Source of the DNA: CAG-217 sp963638105
Lineage (GTDB): Bacteria > Bacillota > Clostridia > Oscillospirales > Acutalibacteraceae
NCBI GenBank assembly: GCA_963638105.1
Contig: CAVHPP010000003.1
Coordinates: 1 to 64,000, forward strand
Direction: 5' to 3'
Length of the DNA: 64,000 nucleotides
The position numbers and the translations under genes were made by a program. The notes below the pieces were generated by a model, which did no database searches, was not told the origin of the DNA, and worked only from the letters and a program-made list of their open reading frames with translations. Within the stretch, counting starts at the first letter, position 1, and the number at the start of each line of letters is the position of its first letter. Shown here one piece after another: positions 41,666 to 48,602 of the stretch.

Positions 41666-43066
41666 TCAGGATCTATGCACCGGGGGCGGCAGGTCCGGCG
41701 GGCCGTCCTGGTCCCGATTGCCGGAGGTCTGCATCTCCTCGTACTGGCGCATTTTCTCTGCCCGGCGCTTGCTCTTGCGGCGGGCGTTGCGGATAAACAG
41801 ATACAGGTACACCAGCACAAACAGCACCGCGGCGCCCAGCACGATCCGCACCACGGTCAGGGAAAAGAACGCCTTGACCGCATTCAAAATCTTTAAGAAT
41901 GTGGACAGCTCCACGGAATTGGCAGCCACCAGCTGCACCGTTGCCACCACCTGGTCTGCGTAGACGATCTCCGCCTTGCAGATCTTCTGTCCTTTTTCCA
42001 CCGGGGCCTGCACGCTCTCCGGCTTATCCACCGCCCGAATGATCACGGCGGATTTGTCCAGCCCGGCGGGCACGATGGTGTTTACATCTTTCGCTGCCAC
42101 CAGCTGCACCGCGTCCGCGTCCTTGCCGTTCTCCACCGGTACTTCGTCGATCACATCGTTTGCGCTGACCAGGGTGGTATATTTCAGCGAGTCAAAGGCC
42201 CAGTCAAACAGGGACGCCGCGTCAATAAACGAGCACTTCTCCACATAGCCGTCGCTGTTATAGTCGATCACCGGCGCGCCCAGCACCACGGCCAAATAGT
42301 TGTAGCCGTCCTTAGACGCCTTAGTGATCACGCAGTAGCCCGCCTCCTCGGTGGAGCCGGTCTTGATACCGCTGGCGTACTCATAATAATAAGACACATA
42401 GCCGCTTTGCAGCATTAAGTTGGTGTGGGTAAAGGTGGTATTCTTGTACTTGTACTGCACGGTGGTGCTGATCTGCTCAAAGGTGTCGTTTTGCAGCGCT
42501 TTCAAGGTGATCTTGGCCAGATCGGCAGCGGTGGAATAGTGGTTGGGGTCGTGGAGGCCGTCCGGGTTCACAAAATGGGTGTTCTTGCACCCCAGGGACT
42601 GAACCCAGCTGTTCATCTCCGCCACAAAGGCGTCCGTAGAGCCGGAGACGAACTCCGCCAGCACATGGCAGGCGTCACAGGCAGAATGGACCATAGTAAG
42701 ATATAGCAGCTGTTCAATGGTCAGGCTCTCCCCCACTTTCAGCCCGGCCGTCTGCGCCCCGGTGCCCAGCATAGCGTCGTAGGCGCTTTGGCTCACCTTG
42801 GTTTTTTGGCTCAGGTCCTTCACTTTATTTAGCACCACCATGGCGGTGACGATCTTGGTCAGCGAGGCCGGGTACATCCGCTTGTCCTGATTTTTCTCCG
42901 CCACTACGGGAAAGGTGGGGTCATCTAAGCTCAGCAGCATATACGCTTGCGAATACAGCTTGCGGTCCGGCTTATATACCGCGGCAGAGGCAGAAAAGCC
43001 CGGCACGCAGAACACGGCGGACAGCAGCAAAACGAAAGATAAAAAGAAAGAGACAGTTTTTTTCAT
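41666..43066 (-). CDS. Serine-type D-Ala-D-Ala carboxypeptidase (PBP5/DacF-like) with altered SxN motif
   Basis: 466 residues from ATG 43066, with an AGGTG ribosome site; a GTG at 43078 is possible. A signal peptide (residues 1-28) is followed by the peptidase S11 domain: SLTK (Ser68, Lys71) and KTGST at 235-239. The expected SxN is SAC (128-130): the Asn is replaced by Cys. A C-terminal membrane helix and a basic, proline-rich cytoplasmic tail follow, so the enzyme is anchored at the membrane and acts on peptidoglycan stem peptides. The altered motif may change substrate or activity. Confidence 0.85.
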   Translation of the reverse strand: MKKTVSFFLSFVLLLSAVFCVPGFSASAAVYKPDRKLYSQAYMLLSLDDPTFPVVAEKNQDKRMYPASLTKIVTAMVVLNKVKDLSQKTKVSQSAYDAMLGTGAQTAGLKVGESLTIEQLLYLTMVHSACDACHVLAEFVSGSTDAFVAEMNSWVQSLGCKNTHFVNPDGLHDPNHYSTAADLAKITLKALQNDTFEQISTTVQYKYKNTTFTHTNLMLQSGYVSYYYEYASGIKTGSTEEAGYCVITKASKDGYNYLAVVLGAPVIDYNSDGYVEKCSFIDAASLFDWAFDSLKYTTLVSANDVIDEVPVENGKDADAVQLVAAKDVNTIVPAGLDKSAVIIRAVDKPESVQAPVEKGQKICKAEIVYADQVVATVQLVAANSVELSTFLKILNAVKAFFSLTVVRIVLGAAVLFVLVYLYLFIRNARRKSKRRAEKMRQYEEMQTSGNRDQDGPPDLPPPVHRS

Positions 43067-43178
43067 GGAACTTGACACCTGAACAAATTAAAGATATTAT
43101 AATACTTAGTCTATCATCTTTGGGCCTAATTGAAAAGCCCAAAAGCGTAAAAACTTTTTGAATTTTTCGGAGCGAATT

Positions 43179-43853
43179 ATGATTTACATTACCGGCGACA
43201 CCCACGGGGACCTGTCCCACTTCAAAGACCCTAAGCTCAAGCGGCTGGGAGAGAAAGATATTGTCATCGTCTGCGGTGACTTTGGCTTTCTTTGGGACCC
43301 TAACGACCCCAAAGAAAAGCGCAACCTGGAGTGGCTGAAAAAGCGCAAGTACACCATCTGCTTTTTAGACGGTGCTCATGAGAATTTTGATATGCTGGAC
43401 AGCTATACCCCCTACCGCTGGAAAGGCGGCAACACCCACAAGATCGCCGACAACATTTACCACTTAATGCGGGGCGAGATGTTTATGTTTGAGAACAAGA
43501 CCTTCTTTGTAATGGGCGGCGGCGAGAGCGAAGACAAGGATATGCGTGAGGACGGGGTCAGCTGGTGGAAAGCGGAGCTGCCCACCGCCGAGGACCTGAA
43601 AAACGGCCAGGACAACCTGCGAGAGTATAAGTACGCCGTCAACTATGTGCTCACCTACGAGGCCCCGGCCATTGCCAAGGACTTCTTAAAGCTGCACACC
43701 AACAAGGGCGTGCACATTACCCCGCTGAACACCTACCTGCAAGAGTTGATGAAGCAGGTGGAGTATATGCACTGGTACTTTGGCAGCCTGCACACCGACC
43801 TGGAGGTCAGCAAAAAAATGACCGCCGTGTTTAACGAATTTATCGAGATTTAA
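43179..43853 (+). CDS. Calcineurin-like metallophosphoesterase
   Basis: 224 residues from ATG 43179, preceded by CGGAGC. The metal-binding motifs GDTHGD (near residue 7), CGDFGFLW and DGAHENFD match the metallophosphoesterase family. The usual late GHTH motif is not obvious; MHWYFGSLHTD near the C-terminus may play that part. Cytoplasmic, substrate unknown. The next gene starts 16 bp after it, so the two are co-transcribed. Confidence 0.8.
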   Translation: MIYITGDTHGDLSHFKDPKLKRLGEKDIVIVCGDFGFLWDPNDPKEKRNLEWLKKRKYTICFLDGAHENFDMLDSYTPYRWKGGNTHKIADNIYHLMRGEMFMFENKTFFVMGGGESEDKDMREDGVSWWKAELPTAEDLKNGQDNLREYKYAVNYVLTYEAPAIAKDFLKLHTNKGVHITPLNTYLQELMKQVEYMHWYFGSLHTDLEVSKKMTAVFNEFIEI

Positions 43854-43869
43854 CCTTTGAGGAAAAGAA

Positions 43870-44436
43870 ATGGAAGAAAGTCAATTCCCGATCCCCTCGT
43901 TCTATGCCTTTCGGTACGCCAACAAAGCCGCTGCCGGGTATCAGCATTTTCTCTATGTAACAGGTAACTTTGTTACGCCGTATCTGATCGGATATGTACT
44001 GCTGATTTTAATATTTAGAGTAGGACTTGGCAAATATGTTTCGCTGGAGCCAATGCTGTGGGTCGGGTTCGTGTGTTTTATTATCGGTCTTATTATGGCG
44101 ATCAAATACATTGTGGGCTTTAAGGGCGTTACGCTGTATAAAGATCATTTAGAGATCACCATGCACGCGCTGCTGACCAAGCGATTTCGCCCCACCGTGT
44201 CCATTATGTACAAGGACATTGCCAGCGTGTACAACAGCCGCCTAAACCTGCGCAGCCAGGGTATGCGGCAAAAGTGGAGTATGCTGGTGGACTTTGGCGA
44301 TTACCAGTATTATACGGAGATCCGCCTGCTAAACGGCAAGCAAATTTGCGTTTCCGTGGAAAATCAAGAGGCCTTTGCTCACGAGCTTTTCGCCCGCATT
44401 GAGGATTACGCCCACCGCCATGGGCAAACCAAATAG
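43870..44436 (+). CDS. Two-helix membrane protein with a possible PH-like domain
   Basis: 188 residues. Two hydrophobic helices (about 33-50 and 64-82) are followed by a cytoplasmic part with strand-rich text (GVTLYKDHLEITMHALLTKR, VSIMYKDIASVYNS, QYYTEIRLLNGKQICVSV) and a C-terminal helix. This is the arrangement of small bacterial PH-domain membrane proteins. Function unknown. Confidence 0.65.
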   Translation: MEESQFPIPSFYAFRYANKAAAGYQHFLYVTGNFVTPYLIGYVLLILIFRVGLGKYVSLEPMLWVGFVCFIIGLIMAIKYIVGFKGVTLYKDHLEITMHALLTKRFRPTVSIMYKDIASVYNSRLNLRSQGMRQKWSMLVDFGDYQYYTEIRLLNGKQICVSVENQEAFAHELFARIEDYAHRHGQTK

Positions 44437-44447
44437 CGCATAAAAAC

Positions 44448-44485
44448 AGCACCCGCATTCTTTACGAATGCGGGTGCTTGTTTAT
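44448..44485 (+). terminator. Terminator of the phosphoesterase operon
   Basis: Perfect 13-bp stem AGCACCCGCATTC / GAATGCGGGTGCT with a 5-base loop, then TGTTTATTTT. Confidence 0.9.
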
Positions 44486-44507
44486 TTTATGGAAATGCGA
44501 TTGAACG

Positions 44508-44777
44508 GGTAGGGGCGGATAGCATGTGCCCTCAAAATCCCTCAGTCGCGCAAGCGCGCCAGCACCTAACCGGTGCCCGTCCCCTTTGTCGCTGCGCGAC
44601 ATCTCCCCGCACTGCGGGGAGTCACCCCTTGATAAAAACAAGGGGAGCCTTTTTGTTTGTAGTGCAGAAAAGAATCGGTAGGGGCGGATACCATCCGCCC
44701 GCCCTACGGTTATCTCTATTCTTTGTAGGGTGCGGTACCCTCACCGCACCGCGGGCGGCAGATTGCCGCCCCTACGG
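44508..44777. repeat. Cluster of intergenic palindromic repeats, copy 3
   Basis: The 364-bp gap between 44437 and 44800 holds repeats and no gene. They are a broken GTAGGGGCGG half-unit at 44510, a long unit with TCGCGCAAGCGCG, GTCGCTGCGCGAC and AAGGGGAGCC parts (44533-44650), GTAGGGGCGGATACCATCCG at 44679, and GTAGGGTGCGGTACCCTCAC plus a GGGCGGCAGATTGCCGCCC unit at 44726-44777. The same families are at 30331 and 41500. Confidence 0.8.
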
Positions 44778-44800
44778 TCGATCAAATACCTAAATATATT

Positions 44801-46267
44801 TTATTTCTTGGTAGTCACGCACTTGGCCTTACTCCAGCCGGAATAGAACTTCACATTCTTGCCACCGATTTTTACGGTTTTATAAGTGCGTACCCGCACA
44901 TAATACTTCTTTTTGGCAACCAGCTTGCTTACGCTCTTAGAGGTCGTGCTGTTCTTGGTGATATTCACCGTCTTATTGCCCTTTTTGAAGTTAGATGCTG
45001 TGCTGTACTGCACTTCATAGCCGGTGGTTTGGGTGGCCTGCTTTTTCCAGGTGACCTTAAAGCCTTTCTTGGCGGCGGTGACTTTAGAAACACTGGTGCC
45101 CTTGGGGTTGATATTGTAAGTCATAGACTTACTGCCACTATAATTGCCCTTTAGGTTCACTTTCACGGTGTATTTGCCCACATTTTTTGTGTTCTTTGGA
45201 ACGCTGACGCTATAATCCGTGCCGTTTTTCAATGTCTTGCCCTTACTGTCTTTCACCGTCACGGACGGTTTTTGCACCTTGCCGTTGTAGGTATAGGCAG
45301 TTTTGCTTAGCTTAATATTGGACGCCTTGGCGATCACCGTTTTGCCGGTAACGGCACCGCAAACGGTGCACTTCTTGTAACTCTGGCCGTCCTTGGTGGT
45401 TGTCGCTTTAGTCAGCTGGGATTTATTCTGGTGACCCAGCGCCGGAACAATATCCCGATGCACCTCATCTGCGCAAATGGTACAGAAGTAGGGCGTATAG
45501 CCCGCAGTGGTGCAGGTGGGCAGTACAGAAGCTTTCGGTCGGTAGTCATGTTTTAAATTGAAATTCGCTGTAGCGGTATAACCCATATAGTGCACCACCA
45601 CAGTATTCGTGCCGCAACTACCACAAGTGGACAAATCTATAATCACATCAACATCGTCTACTGTCAGACTGCCCAAAGCATCCTTATACTTCCACTCTAT
45701 ATGAGCACCAGAACGATCCACAATCAGCAGTTTCATCGCATTCAGCACCGCCTGCTGGCTGTAAGTGGTAAACTCTTTTTGGTCCAGATATAACCGCAGT
45801 CCCACCTCCTGGGACAGAGTGCCGCTTTGGCTGCTAGTCAGGTTCACATCTACGGTAGCACTTGTAGAGGCTATTTTACCCGTCACAGAATAGATATATG
45901 TCTTGCCCTTCTCCAACTTAGCGGTCAAATAGGGCCGCGTGTAATTCGGGGTTGTGGTTCCTTCATGCTTTGGATATTCAAAATCCGTCACGATACCGTC
46001 CGGATCCGTCAGTTTGGCGCTGATATTCCGACCGCCTCCGCCGTCCCCATGACCATACAGATTTAAAGTATAATCCGCCGTGTACTGGGGGGTAAAGGTC
46101 AAAGTCGCTGTCTCGCCGGCGCCAAAGGAAAAGGCGTATTTATGAGAACGGAACAGATAATTTTGATTTAAGTCCACAGTGGGCGCCGCCCACGCCGTTA
46201 CCGGCAGGGTGCACACCAGCAGTAGAAACGCCAGCAGAAAGCTGCCCAAGCGTATGGTTTTTTTCAT
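44801..46267 (-). CDS. Secreted mosaic surface protein, fibronectin-like C-terminus
   Basis: 488 residues with a signal peptide ending near AWAA (residue 28). The first 230 residues (SVDLNQNYLFR-type start, beta-rich, with a LYGHGDGG glycine loop) match the N-terminus of the 620-residue protein next to it. A Cys-rich link (CTICADEV, CTVCGAV) follows. The final 170 or so residues match the truncated protein at 127-1134, including FKVTWKKQ and YYVRVRTYK fibronectin-like strands. It has no sortase motif or dockerin, so attachment to the cell is unclear. It lies downstream of the 620-residue gene with a 65-bp gap and its own AAGGAG site, probably in one operon. Confidence 0.75.
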   Translation of the reverse strand: MKKTIRLGSFLLAFLLLVCTLPVTAWAAPTVDLNQNYLFRSHKYAFSFGAGETATLTFTPQYTADYTLNLYGHGDGGGGRNISAKLTDPDGIVTDFEYPKHEGTTTPNYTRPYLTAKLEKGKTYIYSVTGKIASTSATVDVNLTSSQSGTLSQEVGLRLYLDQKEFTTYSQQAVLNAMKLLIVDRSGAHIEWKYKDALGSLTVDDVDVIIDLSTCGSCGTNTVVVHYMGYTATANFNLKHDYRPKASVLPTCTTAGYTPYFCTICADEVHRDIVPALGHQNKSQLTKATTTKDGQSYKKCTVCGAVTGKTVIAKASNIKLSKTAYTYNGKVQKPSVTVKDSKGKTLKNGTDYSVSVPKNTKNVGKYTVKVNLKGNYSGSKSMTYNINPKGTSVSKVTAAKKGFKVTWKKQATQTTGYEVQYSTASNFKKGNKTVNITKNSTTSKSVSKLVAKKKYYVRVRTYKTVKIGGKNVKFYSGWSKAKCVTTKK

Positions 46268-46332
46268 AATCGCACTCCTTTGCTGCCCTTATTGTAGCAC
46301 AGGCCGGGCGGATTGTAAACAGGAAAGCTCTG

Positions 46333-48195
46333 TCAATAGGTATAGCGCAGCACGGCAGAATACACCGTGTGCAGAACGCCGTCTGCGTCTGCATAAGTCA
46401 GGTACGCCCGCGCGGCGGCAGTGCCCACATGGGTGGTAATGCCGTAGTACAGCACAAACTGGCCCTCCGGCTCCGTAGAGCGGTTTTGAGCGCAGCGCAC
46501 CGTGCCTGCGTCCGTACCGGTGCCCGGCTTACCGGCCATCTCCAGCACCAGGTCATCATCTGCCAAATTCTTGCCGTACAGGAAGCCGGAGGTCACCAGC
46601 CGGTTCCCCTCCCCGGCCATGGACCGGGTGGCGGCAAACATCACCCGCCCGGTATCCGACTGCAACTGGGCAGAGAGCAGCGACACAGAGGGCAACGGAG
46701 TCAGATCGTCGGTACACTTCTCCAGCGCCAAATCGGCAACAGCATAGAAGCTGTACCGGCTGCCATAACCCAGCACCCGCCCATCGGCTGAAAAGCCCTT
46801 GGCGTCTGCCGCAGACACGGTAACCCGCGCTCCATAGGCAACGGTCAGGCTGTCCCGGGCAGTTTGGCTGCCGCACTGCAAGGTGCAGCCGGGGGCGGTG
46901 ATGGTCAGCTGCTTGGCGCCACCGGCGCGGTACAGTGCCTGCACGGTCAGGGAACCGGTGGCGCTGTGGATCTGCGCCGGCGTATAGGACCAGCCAACAA
47001 AAGTATAGCCGGTGTAGGTAGGCGGCGTGGGGATCTTTACATCCGCGGCACTGTCCACCTGTTGATAAGACAGCACATTGGAAAACGGGTCAACAAACAA
47101 AAAGGTCAGCCGGTCGCTGTTGTCCAAAAACAGCGGCGTGTAGGTGGCGCTGGCCACCGGGGTAAAGGTGTAGCTGGCATCGCCGGACAGAATCTTATTC
47201 CCCTGCTGCCAACCGGCAAAGCGGCAGCCGGTATTGGGCAAAGCCAGCAGGGTGCAGTCCTTGCCCCGATCCACATAAATTTGGCCGCCGGCGGTCAAGT
47301 CCGTATCGTTAAACAGCAGCGCGCCCATATCCGCACCGGGAGTGGCAATGCAAAAGCCGTCATAGTCTACAAAATTCGCCCGGGTGGTGGCGCTGCACCG
47401 GCTGCACCCCAGCAGGTCATAACCGCGGGCAGTGGGCGTAGCCGCCACCCGATCCAGCAGCACAGAATAGTCATGCGCCAAATTAAAATCCGCCGTGGCG
47501 GTATAGCCCATATAGTGCACCAGCACGGTGTTCTTGCCGCAGGCACCGCAAGCGGACAGATCCACGATCACATCGGCACCGCCCACCAACAGGCTGCCCA
47601 TGGCGTCCTTATACTTCCATTCCAAGTGGGCGCCGGTGCGATCCACAATCAGCAGCTTCATCGCATGCAGCACCGCCTGCTGGTTGTATGTAGTAAATTC
47701 CGTTTGATCCAAATACAGCCGCAGCCCCACCTCCCGGGACAGGGTGCCGCTTTCGCCGCTGGTAAAGTCCACATCTACCGTTGCGCCGGTGCTGGTGGTG
47801 GTCCAGCCCCAAACCGAGTAGGTATAGGTTTTGCCCTGCTCCAAGGTAGCGGTCAGGTACGGATGGCTGTAATCCTTAACGGTAGAGCCGGTACGGTTAG
47901 GATATTCAAAGTCCGTGACCGTGCCGTTCGGATCCGTCAGGCTGGCACGGATATTCCGCCCGCCTGTCACATGGCCGTACAGCTTTAAGGTGTATTCCGC
48001 CGTGTACTGAGGCGTAAAAGTCAGGTTCGCCGTCTCGCCGGTGCCAAAGGAAAAGGCATTGGTTCGGGTACGGAACAAGTAATTTTGGTTCAGATCTACT
48101 GAGGTGGTGGCACCGTAAGTGACCCCCGGCAGGGCACAACAGGCCAGTACCAATACCAGCACCAAGCACGCCAGGCGCTTTGTCATTTTTTTCAT
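46333..48195 (-). CDS. Secreted mosaic surface protein, InlB-repeat C-terminus
   Basis: 620 residues with signal peptide (1-29). Residues 30-245 match the N-terminal domain of the 488-residue neighbour. From about 270 the text switches to modules shared with the C-terminus of the 982-residue protein: two InlB B-repeat-like units (CRFAGWQQGNKIL; TYTGYTFVGWSYTP) and a final domain (SGFLYGKNLADDDL ... HTVYSAVLRYTY). It has lost the Cys-rich repeats of that protein. The pattern shows domain shuffling between neighbours. Ribosome site GGAGGCGGT precedes the ATG. Confidence 0.75.
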   Translation of the reverse strand: MKKMTKRLACLVLVLVLACCALPGVTYGATTSVDLNQNYLFRTRTNAFSFGTGETANLTFTPQYTAEYTLKLYGHVTGGRNIRASLTDPNGTVTDFEYPNRTGSTVKDYSHPYLTATLEQGKTYTYSVWGWTTTSTGATVDVDFTSGESGTLSREVGLRLYLDQTEFTTYNQQAVLHAMKLLIVDRTGAHLEWKYKDAMGSLLVGGADVIVDLSACGACGKNTVLVHYMGYTATADFNLAHDYSVLLDRVAATPTARGYDLLGCSRCSATTRANFVDYDGFCIATPGADMGALLFNDTDLTAGGQIYVDRGKDCTLLALPNTGCRFAGWQQGNKILSGDASYTFTPVASATYTPLFLDNSDRLTFLFVDPFSNVLSYQQVDSAADVKIPTPPTYTGYTFVGWSYTPAQIHSATGSLTVQALYRAGGAKQLTITAPGCTLQCGSQTARDSLTVAYGARVTVSAADAKGFSADGRVLGYGSRYSFYAVADLALEKCTDDLTPLPSVSLLSAQLQSDTGRVMFAATRSMAGEGNRLVTSGFLYGKNLADDDLVLEMAGKPGTGTDAGTVRCAQNRSTEPEGQFVLYYGITTHVGTAAARAYLTYADADGVLHTVYSAVLRYTY

Positions 48196-48352
48196 ACCGC
48201 CGCCTCCAATTCGTTTCGTCTGCTTTCATTGTACCATAAGTACCGCTCCATTGCCATAAAAAAGACAAAAAAAGGCCGACGGTCATCCTGCCGGTCCGTA
48301 CAATACCGACCCGGCGCAACCAACCGGCCGCACCGGTAAAGTAAAAAAAATC

Positions 48353-48378
48353 GAGCCGAGGGATTGCTCCCTCGGCTC
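48353..48378 (-). terminator. Terminator of the dockerin-cohesin-peptide operon
   Basis: Perfect 11-bp stem GAGCCGAGGGA / TCCCTCGGCTC with loop TTGC, followed on the minus strand by a run of eight T. Confidence 0.9.
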
Positions 48379-48411
48379 TTTTCGCTCGAGCAATTATTTT
48401 ACTAATTGCAA

Positions 48412-48516
48412 TTAGTCGTCTTCGCCACCAACAATTTCAGGACCGCTTGCGGTCATCACATTGATCTGCTGAAATTCCTTGACGTCGACAACAGGCTTAG
48501 AATAAGCTTCTTTCAT
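48412..48516 (-). CDS. 34-residue peptide at the end of the surface operon
   Basis: A TAGGAGG site lies at the right distance before ATG 48516 and the frame ends in TAA at 48412, right before the terminator. The peptide has no signal sequence. It begins MKEAYSKPVVDVKEF, continues through MTASGPEIVGG and ends EDD. I recognise this general form (KxxYxKPxxxVxxF ... TSG ... acidic or glycine tail) as a type of very short protein common in gut Clostridia, of unknown function. It may be a precursor peptide that is cleaved or modified, or a regulator of the operon. No maturation enzyme is next to it. Confidence 0.7.
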   Translation of the reverse strand: MKEAYSKPVVDVKEFQQINVMTASGPEIVGGEDD

Positions 48517-48548
48517 GAAGACATTCCTCCTATTCCTAAATTGCCTTA

Positions 48549-48585
48549 TATCGCTGCCGGCAGTTGCCCGCCGGCAGGAGCGATA
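48549..48585 (-). other. Intercistronic hairpin before the 34-residue peptide gene
   Basis: Arms TATCGCTGCCGGC and GCCGGCAGGAGCGATA pair with a 3-base bulge. There is no T run, so it is not a terminator. It may protect or process the mRNA between the 982-residue gene and the peptide gene. Confidence 0.5.
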
Positions 48586-48602
48586 AATAGGGGTCTACGC
48601 GA

